From contig OY986969.1 in NCBI GenBank assembly GCA_963920575.1, positions 3,854,001 to 3,918,000 on the forward strand: a DNA stretch of 64,000 bases. Reading direction: 5' to 3'. The DNA is from Narthecium ossifragum. Its lineage: Eukaryota; Streptophyta; Magnoliopsida; Dioscoreales; Nartheciaceae. Positions 32,001 through 42,680 of this stretch are shown here, in pieces (positions within the stretch are counted from its first letter, which is position 1; every line of letters begins with the position of its first letter). The position numbers were made by a program, and so were the translations under genes. The notes under the pieces were generated by a model. The model worked only from the letters and a program-made list of their open reading frames with translations. It was not told the origin of the DNA and searched no databases.

Positions 32001-33080
32001 CGCCTTCAGCAACCCAAGTCCTTCTGCGATGCTGAGCGATGTATGCGTCCTGTTGAACCTCTAGCGCAAGAAGTTGCTGTTCAAGACATCGTATCCTCTG
32101 TTCCTGAGACGAAGAGAGGGGGCCCTGTTCTTCTTGGAGATAGAGACTATGCAAATAATGTTCCAAGTGGGAATGGGAGTTGATAATGTCACCTTCATCC
32201 CGCCTATTCTAAGTTCTCACCAGCTTGCGGAGTTCTTTGATGCGCCCATGGAACATGTACTGCTCTGAGCCTCGCCGCTGTCTATTCCAAGCTCTGATGA
32301 CACCTAGCTTGAAGTTGGGATGAATGTTCCAGATGTGTTGAAGACGGAACGGTGACGGGCCAGAGCATCTCCTTTCCGGGCAAAGCTCAAGGAGAATAGG
32401 TCGATGATCGGACCTGCATCGGGTAAGTGAGTTATCTCAGCCTGAGGGAACCAGTCCCGCCACAGGGGGTTGACAAGAGCGCGGTCGAGGCGTTCCAGGA
32501 TCCTGGCCCGTCCAAACTGTTGGTTGGACCAATTGAAAGAGGGGCCCTTGAAACCAAGATCAATGAGTTCATTCTGGGTGATGAACGATAAGAAATCAAT
32601 GACGGACGTGGTATACTTGAATCCTTGCCCTCCTCTTTTCTCTTCGGAGCTAGCCACCACGTTGAAGTCACCGATTATGAGGTGAGGCCAGCCTGAGTGG
32701 TTGATTTTCGCCAGCGTGTCCCAAAGCTCTCTGCGCTCCCTGCCTCGACGTGCAGCGTAAACAACGGAAACAAACCATTGCCCTGTGCCTTTGGTGGTGA
32801 TGACACCATGGATTGCTTGCTCTGTGAAGTGCTCAAAGGTCACCCTGCCAATTTGAGCTTTCCAAATTGCCAATATACCACCATGGCGCCCTCGTGAAGG
32901 AAGGAGGAAGGTGCACCATTGCCCCCCAAGCCGCCGGGAAATGAAATCCAGGTTGGAGTCGACAACAACTGTTTCGAGGAGGAACATGAAGTCAAGGTTG
33001 TGTTTCTTGAGCAGGTGCTTACAAGCACTGACTGCTCTTATTGGCCCCAGCCCGTGGCAGTTCCATGCGAGGACTCTCAT
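29030..33080 (-). pseudogene. LINE ORF2: endonuclease, reverse transcriptase, RNase H (frameshifted)
   Basis: Starts at ATG 33080, overlapping the ORF1 stop as ATGA. Domains in order: APE-type endonuclease (33080 to about 32390; NCHGLG, IGDFNVV, ERLDRAL), with a one-base shift just before the conserved SDHRP motif near 32395-32405; a stop near 32212; reverse transcriptase (32166-30790) with the catalytic LLYADD; a Cys/His-rich zf-RVT region (about 30000-29800); and RNase H (about 29620-29040; FQTDASFD, then VESDSLQAV, ADWLAREAL) with another shift near 29290. At least four lesions mean no single protein can be made. Confidence 0.88.
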
Positions 33081-34998
33081 CTACAACCTCCATGATTAAG
33101 GGGTTGCTCTTTCCCTTTAGTGGCATGCTTGTGTCTTTTTGCTTGACTTTCAATGGGATAGAGCTGAGCATCCATGTCCTCTCTTTGCGGGGTGAATCCT
33201 GGTGGGATAGGTCTGTCATCAGTGATGTCCATGCCTACTCTGGGAGGTTCCTCATCCTCTTCCGCCATCTGGTCAAGATCCTCTATTGTGTGAACAGGGG
33301 GGTCACTATGCAGAGCTTGCCGGAGAGTGAGGATGCCATCCTGGTGCACTTCCTCCATTGCATCCTCATTGAGGTCTGAGTGCTCTGCGTCATAGCCTTC
33401 CAAGGATTCAAAGGTCTTGTATCCGCGGGGGATGACCAAGGGACCGGGCCGATTTCCTCTGTTCCTCTCCCGCGCATACCATCCAATTTCTTGCAGGGAC
33501 AAGGTGGCAAGCTCGTCATCATCGAGGTCGGCCATTGTCTTGGCTATCGGGCTGAATCGGTTGGTGTTGGGCCGATGTCTGCTGCTGGGGCCTGCAATTT
33601 GGGACCAGGTTCTAACGGGCTTGGTTGGCTGAGGCCCATTGGCCTTACCTTTATAAGTGGCCACTGATGCCCTAGCCCCAATGACTCCATCGCGGGCGCC
33701 GCCGCCCTCTACCTCAGTGCCCATGCGCTCGCTGCCTCTCACAACGGCAAGTTTTGTCTCCATTCGCCTCCCGCTGTCGCCAGCGATCGTGGTGTTTACG
33801 ATGTCTGGTCTGAGGTTGTCAGGGCGTGGAGGCGTTGTGTCAGGTCTTGTCGCAGCCCAATGCTGAGCTGGCTGCTGAGGTGTCACCTGCATCCGTACGT
33901 CTTCCTCGCATGAGTTGCCGCTCTTCCGCAACAGCCCTGCCGGAGGTGGAATCGCTGGGTTAGCCCATTTCTTCGACCATCGCCGGTGGTTCTGCACAGT
34001 ATGCCACGCACCAGGTATTTGCTCAATACCCTGTTCTCTGTGCTCTGGTGGGCTATGCTCAATGTTCATGTGCTCTGGAGAGCTTTGCTTCCCGCCATTG
34101 TACACTGGAGTCTGGTCTCTTCCACCTGGTTGTGCATGTGCGCATGGGCTTGCTGTGATGTGGTGTGAAGCTTGTCCGGTTTCTTCTCTGGGCACCCGCT
34201 CTCCCTGTGTCCAAGTAGGCCGCAACCATCACAAATGTGTATGTTCTCATATACAAAAGGTTGAAGGAAGAAATCCTGGTCTCCCCCATTCCCCTCTCTT
34301 GGAAGATAGGTGCCGATGCACGCTGGAACCGTGAGGTCAACCTCTACACAGACGCGAGCATACTTGCAGCGGTCTGTATACTTGGTCACAACGTCAATGG
34401 CGAGAGGAGCCCCAAACTCGGACACCATGCTGAAGATGGCCTCTCTGTCAAAGAACTCAGGAGGGAGGTCTAGTATACGAATCCATATAGGAGCCTTAGT
34501 GAACGCTGATGCGGTTGGCCGGAAAAAGTTTCTCCATCGGATAAGGGAGAGCGTCAGTCCATCCACCATCCAAGGCCCACCGGTGAGGATGCGAACCATG
34601 TCTTCTTCGGATTCAAATTTGAAGGCGAAGACCCCCTTCGCCATGTCCGTGACCAGAAAGGGGGCGTCAGTCCGCCACAGCCCAGCCAGCCTTCGCCGGA
34701 GGAACTCTATGCCAACCCTTCCTCCAACAAATCTCCCGAATAAGGTGTGACTCCATTTACTTCTTAGTCGATGAAGGAGCGCTGGTGACATCACGGTTCT
34801 TCCCAGTCGGAACATGCCGCTTCCTTTCAGTTCAATCGCCTCTGCGAGCTCGGCTCCGCTCATCGTCTCTGAGGAGCTGAAGGCGGCGGCAGAGAGACGA
34901 GTATGCGAGCCAGATGGCTGGTGCTCCGCTGCTTTGGGAGCTGGTGGCCTACTATGGCGTTCGAGGTCCGGCGGTAAGGGCTCTTGGGTTCCTCCCAT
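33077..34998 (-). pseudogene. LINE ORF1, zinc-knuckle RNA-binding protein (frameshifted)
   Basis: From ATG 34998 the frame contains a DUF4283-like region (FRLGRTVMSPALLHRLRSKW, ILTGGPWMVDGL) and a CCHC knuckle CDGCGLLGHRESGC, but stops at 34066. The rest of ORF1 continues in a second frame (34225-33077), overlapping the first, so one frameshift lies near 34150-34200. This family binds element RNA in the ribonucleoprotein particle. Its stop codon overlaps the ORF2 start. Confidence 0.85.
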
Positions 34999-35087
34999 GG
35001 CTCCAACCTTATGGTGAGGATAACTTCATGCATAGATGGATTCTGAGAATCCCATAGGTCTAGGATCTAGCAACTCAGTACATTATC

Positions 35088-35640
35088 ATATATAGGTATA
35101 AAATACATCAGTACCTATACAATTATTAAGTAAAATAATGTAAGTATATTCGAACTATATCGAGCCAAACACGAACGAGCTCGACCTTGTTCGAGTTTGA
35201 CTCATTTATATTTCAAGTCCAAAATTTCAGGTTGTGTTCAGCTCGTTTGTCAATATGAACTCGAGCTGCTGGCAAATAGCGAGCGAGATTGACAGCCCCT
35301 TTATAGAATTGAAACTGTTAAAGCGTATCCATCCATGCAAGTTTCTATAACTCAAGCCCCTTTACAGATTGACGTGCTTATGCACACATCAGATAGAAGA
35401 GGATTCTTCAATGGAATTTTATGGGGCATGGTCAAAAGGTAAAAGACTCTTCAATATTAAAACGTAACTTGGAGTTACGTCTTCATTGACAGGATTAAAA
35501 AAATAAAAGACCACGCCAGCGTGGCGCTGACGTGGCCAAAGCAGGCACATCCTCATCAATATTTTCTCCACAAGTATATATTAATAATATTTTATTAAAA
35601 TAATATTATTTTAAAAAATTCCTATATATATATATATATA
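35088..35640. other. Arm spacer after the LINE
   Basis: Mirrors the left arm around 18836-19360. No gene. AT-rich with a TA tract at its right end. Confidence 0.6.
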
Positions 35641-36105
35641 TTTGATTAGTTGAGTTAAAAGGCTAGATAAAAAGGATTACAAGAGAAAAATAAAACAACT
35701 AACCAACGACAACAACTAATAGAAAGGAAAGTTCCCAGGCACCTCAGATTCTTGAGCAAAGACTCGGTGTTTAGACCACCCATGGGCTCTCGCAAGCCAT
35801 GCTAGCTTATCCGATTGCCTCACAAGGTCTCGATGCACGAATCTAAAAATAGATACAACAAAACGAGCTAAAAGTGCACAAATCTCCCTCAACAAATCAC
35901 AAAATTGACTAGGCCGTGAGAAACGATCATTTAAACATGAAGCATCAGACTCCCAGAGCATCTTAGAACACAATTGTACACATGGAAGGTGAAGAGCCAG
36001 ACAGTCCGACTCAATTATTGTACCCTCGTACACGGCTGGACATATATGACAAAATAAACACCAGCCGCCATCATCCTCTGCGAAGCCACCAAATTCTCTC
36101 ATCAA
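35640..36105 (-). pseudogene. LINE 3' fragment with RNase H-like remnant, right copy
   Basis: The minus frame 36105-35716 is open for 129 residues, better preserved than the left copy: GTIIESDCLALHLP, MLWESDAS, LVRQSDKLAWLARAHG. It ends in the same TTGTAATCC...CTCAACTAATCAAA plus TA tail. It is a 5'-truncated LINE remnant, present in both arms. Confidence 0.7.
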
Positions 36106-36295
36106 AAGAATCTGCCGACAGTACGACTAAATTATTTAAAAGTGAACATTTTAAAATTAAATCACATGCATGTTAATTATGATTTATGAGTGCGCACATG
36201 TGCTTGACGAATTGCCCCCCTATTTTGTCTGAGTGCGCACATGTCATGTGCTTCACAAATTATCGCCAGCTGTTTGTCTTCCCCGTACGTGTAAC

Positions 36296-36306
36296 ATGCA
36301 TGCATG
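36296..36306 (+). promoter_or_regulatory. RY repeat (CATGCATGCAT)
   Basis: Overlapping CATGCA/TGCATG motifs about 250 bp upstream of the right patatin ATG. RY repeats are binding sites for B3-domain seed regulators in known storage-protein promoters; a role here is inferred. Confidence 0.4.
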
Positions 36307-36457
36307 CTTCGAAATGGTCAACCATGCATCTCTAAGTTGATTTTATTTATACGTGGGAAAATATGTTTTTTTTACCATTAGCTTTAAAAACAGAAAAAAG
36401 AGAGAATATAAAGGAGATCGATGATGATGAGTTAATTCTTGGCCTTATCTCCTCCCC

Positions 36458-36467
36458 TATATATATG
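36458..36467 (+). promoter_or_regulatory. TATA box, right patatin copy
   Basis: CTATATATAT about 90 bp upstream of ATG 36552, at normal spacing for a plant gene. Confidence 0.6.
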
Positions 36468-36551
36468 GACATCTCCTAAGCCTTTCTTTCATACAAATTA
36501 AGAAAGAGTACTGTAGCTAATATATTAATTGCTACCTCTAGCTAGGAAGTC

Positions 36552-36787
36552 ATGGCTGCTAGCAGGAATGGTACTGGTAATGCATTACTTGCAAACCCTG
36601 CTCCGCCCTCTCATGGGGCGAAGATGATCACAGTGCTCAGCATCGACGGCGGCGGCGTCCGGGGTATCATCCCCGGCACCATCCTCGCCTTCCTCGAATC
36701 AAAGCTCCAGGTGACTTATATATCATAGCTTTCTGATTCTTCTTCTTCTTCTTCTTAGTGTTGCTTCATGTACAATTGAGTACGTAC

Positions 36788-36851
<64 letters not shown>

Positions 36852-37615
36852 AGCTCGATGGAGAGAATGCGAGGATCGCAGACTACTTTGATATCATCGC
36901 CGGAACGAGCACCGGCGGCCTTGTGACCACCATGATCACCGCTCCGGACAAGGACAACCGCCCACTTTATGCGGCAAAGGATATCACTAAGTTCTATTTA
37001 GAGAACTGCCCCAAGATCTTTCCTCAAAACAAGTTAGTAGTCTCGATTTCTATTTTTTTTCCCTCGAGATCATTGTTTAATTAATTAGTTAGTTGAAGGG
37101 TTTAAGATGAATTATACTTGTTATTTGCAGGAACTGGATCATCAATTCGGTACTCAACTTATATCATGCTGCAAAGGGCCCAAAGTATGATGGCAAGTAC
37201 CTGCACTCAAAGGTTCAACAACTCTTAGGTGACACAAAGCTAAATCAGACCCTCACTAATGTGGTCATCCCTACTTTTGATATCAAGCTTCTCCAGCCAA
37301 CCATCTTCTCAACTTATGAGGTACATCGATCATACATATATATATATGCATCTTAATTAATTATATAACCTTAATTTTGTAATGTACGTTTAAATTAAAC
37401 CACTATATATATAACTCATGATACTGTTTTCATCTAATTATAGGCCAAATCTATGCCGTTGAAGAACCCTCTTCTATCAGATGTTTGCATAAGCACATCG
37501 GCGGCTCCGACGTACTTGCCGGCGCACTACTTCGAAACCACAGACTCCCTGGGAAGCGTTCGAAGCTTCAATCTCGTCGACGGCGGAGTCGTCGCCAATA
37601 ATCCTGTAATTCTAG

Positions 37616-37648
<33 letters not shown>

Positions 37649-38351
37649 TGTTGTTGCAAATTAATTAGCAACTAATATATATATATATGCATGCATGGTT
37701 GATGAACCAGACTATGATGGCAATGTCATATGTTACCAAGGAGATACTCTTGAAAGAAGAAAACTTCTTTCCGATTAAGCCGATGGACTATGAGAAGTTC
37801 CTGGTGATCTCTCTGGGCACAGGATCGTCCAAGGAGGCAGAGAGGTTCAGCGCAAAAGAGGCGGCGCAATGGGGCATCGTCGGATGGCTGTACAACAAAA
37901 GCACCACGCCGTTGATCGACATCTTTACTCAGGGAAGCGACGATATCGTCGATATCCACGCTGCTGTTCTCTTCGAAGCTCTTCGTTGTAAGAATAACTA
38001 CTTCAGAATTCAGGTACGTCCGAAATCAGCTTGGCTGTGATTAATTTCTTTCTTTTATATATATCATGAAGATATTTTTATTAATTATTTAATGATGCAC
38101 CATCGTACATATAGGATGATGGACTGACAGGAGGGGCAGCATCGACGGACCTCTCGACCAAGGAGAACTTGGAGAAATTGGTTCAGGTGGGCAATGATCT
38201 GCTTAAGAAGCCGGTGTCAAGGGTGAATTTGGAGACTGGCCACTATGAGCCCGTCGACGGCGAAGGCACCAACGAGGAGGCCCTCACTCGCTTCGCCAAG
38301 CGCCTCTGCAACGAAAGGAGGATCCGACAAGGGAAGACACCTATCCCTTGA
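36552..38351 (+). CDS. Patatin-like phospholipase, right copy, intact
   Basis: Six exons: 36552-36710, 36851-37032, 37131-37320, 37444-37605, 37711-38013, 38115-38351. All junctions are GT/AG and the frame encodes 410 residues, a normal length for plant patatin-like proteins. DGGGVRG at 32-38 (oxyanion hole), GTSTG with nucleophile Ser73, and DGG with Asp223 make the catalytic dyad of a galactolipid/phospholipid acyl hydrolase. There is no N-terminal signal peptide, so a cytosolic or membrane-associated role in lipid turnover or defence is likely. Intron 1 contains a long pure TA tract, the site where the left copy acquired the pararetrovirus. A TATA box and RY motif lie upstream. Confidence 0.93.
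36790..36849. repeat. Long TA microsatellite in patatin intron 1
   Basis: Nearly pure (TA)n ending in the acceptor TATAG. It is the empty-site equivalent of the pararetrovirus junctions in the left arm. Confidence 0.95.
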
Positions 38352-38996
38352 CAAGATTCAAGATGGTGAAGCTTAATTTGATCTGGTCTTCTTCTTCTTA
38401 TTTCTAAATTAAGGTCTAAATAAAAGTGCTCTAATTTCTCACCACAGATAAAGAAGCAGTACTTATATCGTATAAATGTGTTTAATTTATCCAAAACATT
38501 GTAATGATGTGTGAAGATCGGATCATGTATGATCCCTATTATTGTACTTTGCCTATCTAAGATGTAATGAATCTTCTTTCGCTTGATATTACATAGTCCT
38601 AATGTGCCAATGACTGATCAAATGTCGTGATACAACATTATATATACAATGCATCAAGAATGTTATAATTTACAAGAAATAAGTGTGACAAAAGACGAGT
38701 CACCATTTTTCATTTTAATTACTCAGCCAGCCTTCGTCAACTCATCAAGATAATACAAAAGTAAATAAAAAAATAAAAAATGGTACATAATACAAAAGTA
38801 AATAAAAAAACAAAAAATCTTAGCTCAGCTGTCTTAGGGTCCGTTTGGATTGAAAATAAGTATGCATAAACCCCATTTATGCATCCAAATACTTTATCTA
38901 CAATCTTACGTAACTATTTTTAACACTTGCATAACTTCTACTTTATCCAACATAAAAGCTAGAATTTTAATTACACATCTAGGATCGACTATGATG
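38352..38996. other. 3' flank of patatin, outer end of right arm
   Basis: Mirrors 6566-7337, including a truncated copy of the small MITE (38838-38957). No further gene. Confidence 0.6.
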
Positions 38997-39370
38997 AGAT
39001 AGAAGTAGGGATGATGGAAGCAGAGGATGGAATAGAGATAGGAACGGGAATAGAGGATGGAACAAAGAAGATGAGAATCGGGAGAATAATAGCATAGATC
39101 AATTCCTCACTTGATGGCTGAGGTAGCCGCTTGGTCCAATCAATGGCTGGACAAAACCCCTACTCCTTTCTCATTCAATGAAGAAGACAATAGTTGATAA
39201 CATGAAAACCCTAGACCTCCAAAGACCTCTATTTATACTCATGCAACTAGGCACCCAATCCACTCTAAACTCCTCCTACGAACCAGCCTCTACTAATTAA
39301 CTAGGACTCAATCATTACTCCCTTAATTAACTAGGACTCAATCATTACAACCAACTTGACTCAACTGATA

Positions 39371-41125
39371 TTAAAAATACTTGGGATTAGGCCTTGATGA
39401 TCGCCCAGATCTTCTGATCGTATCATTCTCTCCCCCTTGAGAAGGGACCTTGTCCTCAAGGTCCAATCGTAGTTGCGGAAATTGCTGACGCAAGACCTCC
39501 TCCCAAGTTGCGTCGTCTTCATGTAACCCTTTCCACTTGATCAGCGCCTCACTCACGAATTTGCCTTTTTGTTTCACCCAACGGTAGCTCTTCAAAATTT
39601 CCGGCTCCACTTTAGGTTCGCCCTCCTCATCATACGGTGGTAGCTCTGTCATTACTGGATCCGTAGCACCTACCCGCCGCTTATGCAACGAGACATGAAA
39701 TACCTGGTGAATCCTCACCGTCTCTGGTAGCGCCAACCTATAGGCCACCGTACCAATCCGCCGTGTTATTTGAAATGGGCCAAAGAACTTGCTGGCCAGC
39801 TTTTGGTGCGCCCTTCGAAAGACCGACCCTTGCCTGTAAGGTTGCAGCTTCAAGTAGACCCAGTCTCCTTCAACAAACTCCTCCTCTCGCCGCTTTCGGT
39901 CAGCTATTTGTTTGGTCCTATTGGTGGATATGTGCAGATTTTCCTTTAGCAGCCTCAAAATCTCGTCCCTGTTGAGCAAACTTCTATCAACTTCCGCGAC
40001 GGGGGATGCTCCAGCCAAGTAATTTGGCACAATCGGAGGCCGGCGCCCATAAAGAGCTTCAAAGGGCGTCATCCCTGTAGAGGCATGGTAAGCAGTATTA
40101 TACCAATACTCCGCCCACGGCAGATACTGTAACCATCTCCTCGGATTCTGACTTGCAAAGCAACGGAGATATTGTTCCAAACACCTGTTAACGACCTCTG
40201 TTTGTCCATCAGTTTGAGAATGGTATGCGGAGCTCATCTTGAGTTGAGTACCCTGCAACTTGAAGAATTCTTGCCAAAACTTACTCAGGAATATGGGATC
40301 TCGATCACTGACTATCGAGCTTGGAACCCCGTGTAGTTTTGCTACACTCTGTATGAAGGCTGCCGCCACCTTTGCTGCCGTGTAAGGATGCGCTACTGCT
40401 ACGAAGTGCCCATACTTAGTCTGATGGTCGACCACCACCATGATCACATTCATACCTGAAGATGTCGGTAATTCCTCTATAAAATCCATGGAGATGTCCT
40501 CCCACACCTGACTCGGCACCGGCAATGGCTGTAGCAACCCCGCTGGACTACGCGAGTCACTCTTATTCCGTTGACATGTATCGCAGGCCGCCACATAATC
40601 TTTTACATCCTTCTGCATCCGCTCCCAATAAAAGATTTGGCCAATCCTCTTCAAGGTTCGCAGCACCCCCGAGTGGCCTTCGACCGGTGAGTCATGGAAC
40701 TCCCTCAGTATCTGCCGCCGTAGCTCCGAATCTGGTGGTATGACCGCCCGTCCTTGATAGTACACTACACCATCCCAAACCGTGAAGGTTGTCTCTCCTC
40801 CCCCGGCGCCGGCGCCCGTCGCCTGCTCCTGCGGCGTCCTCTTCTGCAACTCCTGCAAGTCCAGACCCTGCCGTCGTGCTTCATGCTCTGCTTCCGGGCT
40901 TTGGAGTATGCCTCCCGCCTCAGTTTCTGGATCCTGCGAGCCACGTCTGGACCGCGTGCCCAAGCGTTGGGTCGCTTCTCCGGACCCCATCGCCGCGCCC
41001 TGGTTTATTTCCTCGGACTGTGCCTCTGTCAACCGGTGGTCCATGGGTATCGCAACCCCCTCCGCCTTGGCGACTCGCCGGTGCAGGTTGCGTAAGTACT
41101 CGTTCCTCTGGTTCTCCGTCTTCAA
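39371..41125 (-). pseudogene. Ty3/gypsy integrase with chromodomain
   Basis: A frame of 584 codons. An HHCC zinc domain (H and H around VEGHSGVLRTL, then CDTCQRN) precedes the DDE catalytic core: MDFIEELP, then VSDRDPIF, then the Glu in SQTDGQTEVVNR. The C-terminal SEALIKWKGLHEDDATWEE is a chromodomain, which places the element among chromoviruses that target modified histones. The frame is separated from RT by a stop just below 41186. Confidence 0.88.
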
Positions 41126-41185
41126 CTCCTCCCAGATTGGTGAAATCGGGTAGGTGATGGCTTGGAGTTCAGCGTCTTGCGCCCG

Positions 41186-42411
41186 TCAAGATAACGCATC
41201 TGCTGCTGCATTCTCCTTTCCCGGTTTATACCGGATCTCATATTCATACCCCAGTAGCTTCGAAACCCACTTTTGTTGCTCTGGTGTGACCACCCGCTGC
41301 TCGAGAAAATATTTCAAGCTCCGCTGGTCCATCTGTATCACAAATATCCGCCCCATCAAATATGGACGCCACACCCGGATTGCTTCCACAATAGCCAGCA
41401 TCTCCTTGGCGTAAGCTGACCACGACCTCTTCGTCGGAGCGATCGCCTTACTCAGATAGGCAATTGGTCGGCCCCGCTGCATAAGCACCGCCCCAATGCC
41501 CACGCCCGACGCATCAGTTTCTACCACAAATTGCTCACTGAAATCTGGTAGAGCTAACACGGGTACCGTCATCATGGCGCTCTTAAGCCCCTCAAACGCC
41601 GCCCCTGCCTCTGGACCCCAAACAAATTGTCCCTTTCGTAGAAGAGCTGTCAGTGGCGCTGCAATCTTACCATAATCCCGTACAAATTTTCTGTAATACC
41701 CAGTAAGCCCGAGAAAACCCTGTAGTTCGGTGACATTTTTGGGACGGCCCCGCTGTTGCATCGCCTGAATCTTCTGCGGATCTACCATAACCCCGGCCTG
41801 TGAGATGATATGTCCCAAGTATTCGACTTTCCTTGCAGCGAAACTACACTTTGAAGGTTTGATGAAAAAGCTATTAGCCTGCAGCAATTGCAACACCAAT
41901 CGCAGGTGAGATAGATGATCCGACCAGGCTTTACTGTAGACCAGAATATCTTCAAAGAAGACCAACAGGAACTGTCTCAAATAAGGCCGGAACAGATCAT
42001 TCATGGCCGCCTGAAAAGTTGAGGGTGCGTTACATAACCCAAAGGGCATAACAAGATACTCGTAGTGCCCACTGTGAGTACGGAAAGCTTTCTTGTAGAT
42101 GTCCTCTGGGTGCACACGAATTTGATGATATCCCGCCCTGAGATCTAATTTTGAAAAATACTCTGCCCCGTGCAATTCATCAATCATATCATCTACTGTC
42201 CAAATAGGAAACGATCCTTAACGGTGACCGCATTCAGGCTCCGGTAGTCCGTACAGAACCGCCAGGATCCATCTTTTTTTTTAACCAACAGGACTGGCGA
42301 TGAAAAAGGACTAGTACTCGGCCGGATCAACCCAGATCGAAGCATCTCTGCAACTTGTCTCTCTATTTCATTTTTTTTATTGTGAGCGTACCTGTATGGC
42401 CGGACATTCAC
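41186..42411 (-). pseudogene. Ty3/gypsy reverse transcriptase and RNase H, catalytic residue altered
   Basis: RT begins in a short frame (42411-42193; [20 protein letters not shown]) and, after a frameshift near 42190, continues in 42187-41186 (FSKLDLRAGYHQIRV, VMPFGLCNAPSTFQ). The catalytic motif reads FFEDILVYS where the family normally has FFDDILVYS, so the first active-site Asp is Glu. RNase H follows (VETDASGVGIGAVLMQ). The frame ends at a nonsense codon after AAADALS. Confidence 0.87.
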
Positions 42412-42680
42412 TGGGTGGTACCATCCATAAGAGGAATCCGGTGCACAAATTCTCGGAAAGGTGGAAGTTCGGTTGGCTCTACTAACACGGCTTTGAACTC
42501 CTGAAGGATCTCTCGTACTTCCGGTGCCACGGCCTGTCTGGAGGTACCAGCTGGTTGCTCCGCCAGTTCCACTTGGACTGCGTACATTTCAGCACCACCC
42601 TTCCACGCCTTTTCCAGTACCCCGCACGATGCATGTTGGAGAGTACCAAGGGCCACGATCTCTCTGTGCCTATGTGGTCG
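42408..42680 (-). pseudogene. Ty3/gypsy linker between protease and RT
   Basis: Encodes the segment after protease ([14 protein letters not shown], then [14 protein letters not shown], then HRIPLMDGT). It is separated from the protease by the inserted block and from RT by a frameshift. Confidence 0.75.

Larger units (their letters stand above)
28983..35071 (-). mobile_element. L1-type LINE, near full length, decayed
   Basis: Minus-strand non-LTR retrotransposon with ORF1 and ORF2, ending in ...CTCAACTAATCAAAAAAAAA. It is flanked by a 16-bp target duplication AACTC(G/A)GTACATTATC (28967-28982, 35072-35087). The left palindrome arm has the single-copy empty site GATAATGTACTGAGTT at 19731-19746, so it inserted after the inverted duplication. 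Frameshifts and stops in both ORFs make it non-autonomous now. Confidence 0.92.
25727..38996 (-). repeat. Right arm of the large inverted duplication
   Basis: Reverse complement of the left arm (6566-23056) after removal of private insertions. Private to this arm is the LINE at 28983-35071. The frequent single-base and indel differences argue against a simple assembly echo. Confidence 0.85.

Noticed and set aside
6566..38996. Palindrome as a pure assembly artefact
   Set aside because: The arms differ by many substitutions, a 37-bp duplication and reciprocal insertions with target duplications or empty sites. An artefact would give identical arms or haplotype-only differences; read support is still needed.
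40754..41157. Plus-strand frames opposite the gypsy integrase N-terminus
   Set aside because: Antisense to a clear gypsy frame.
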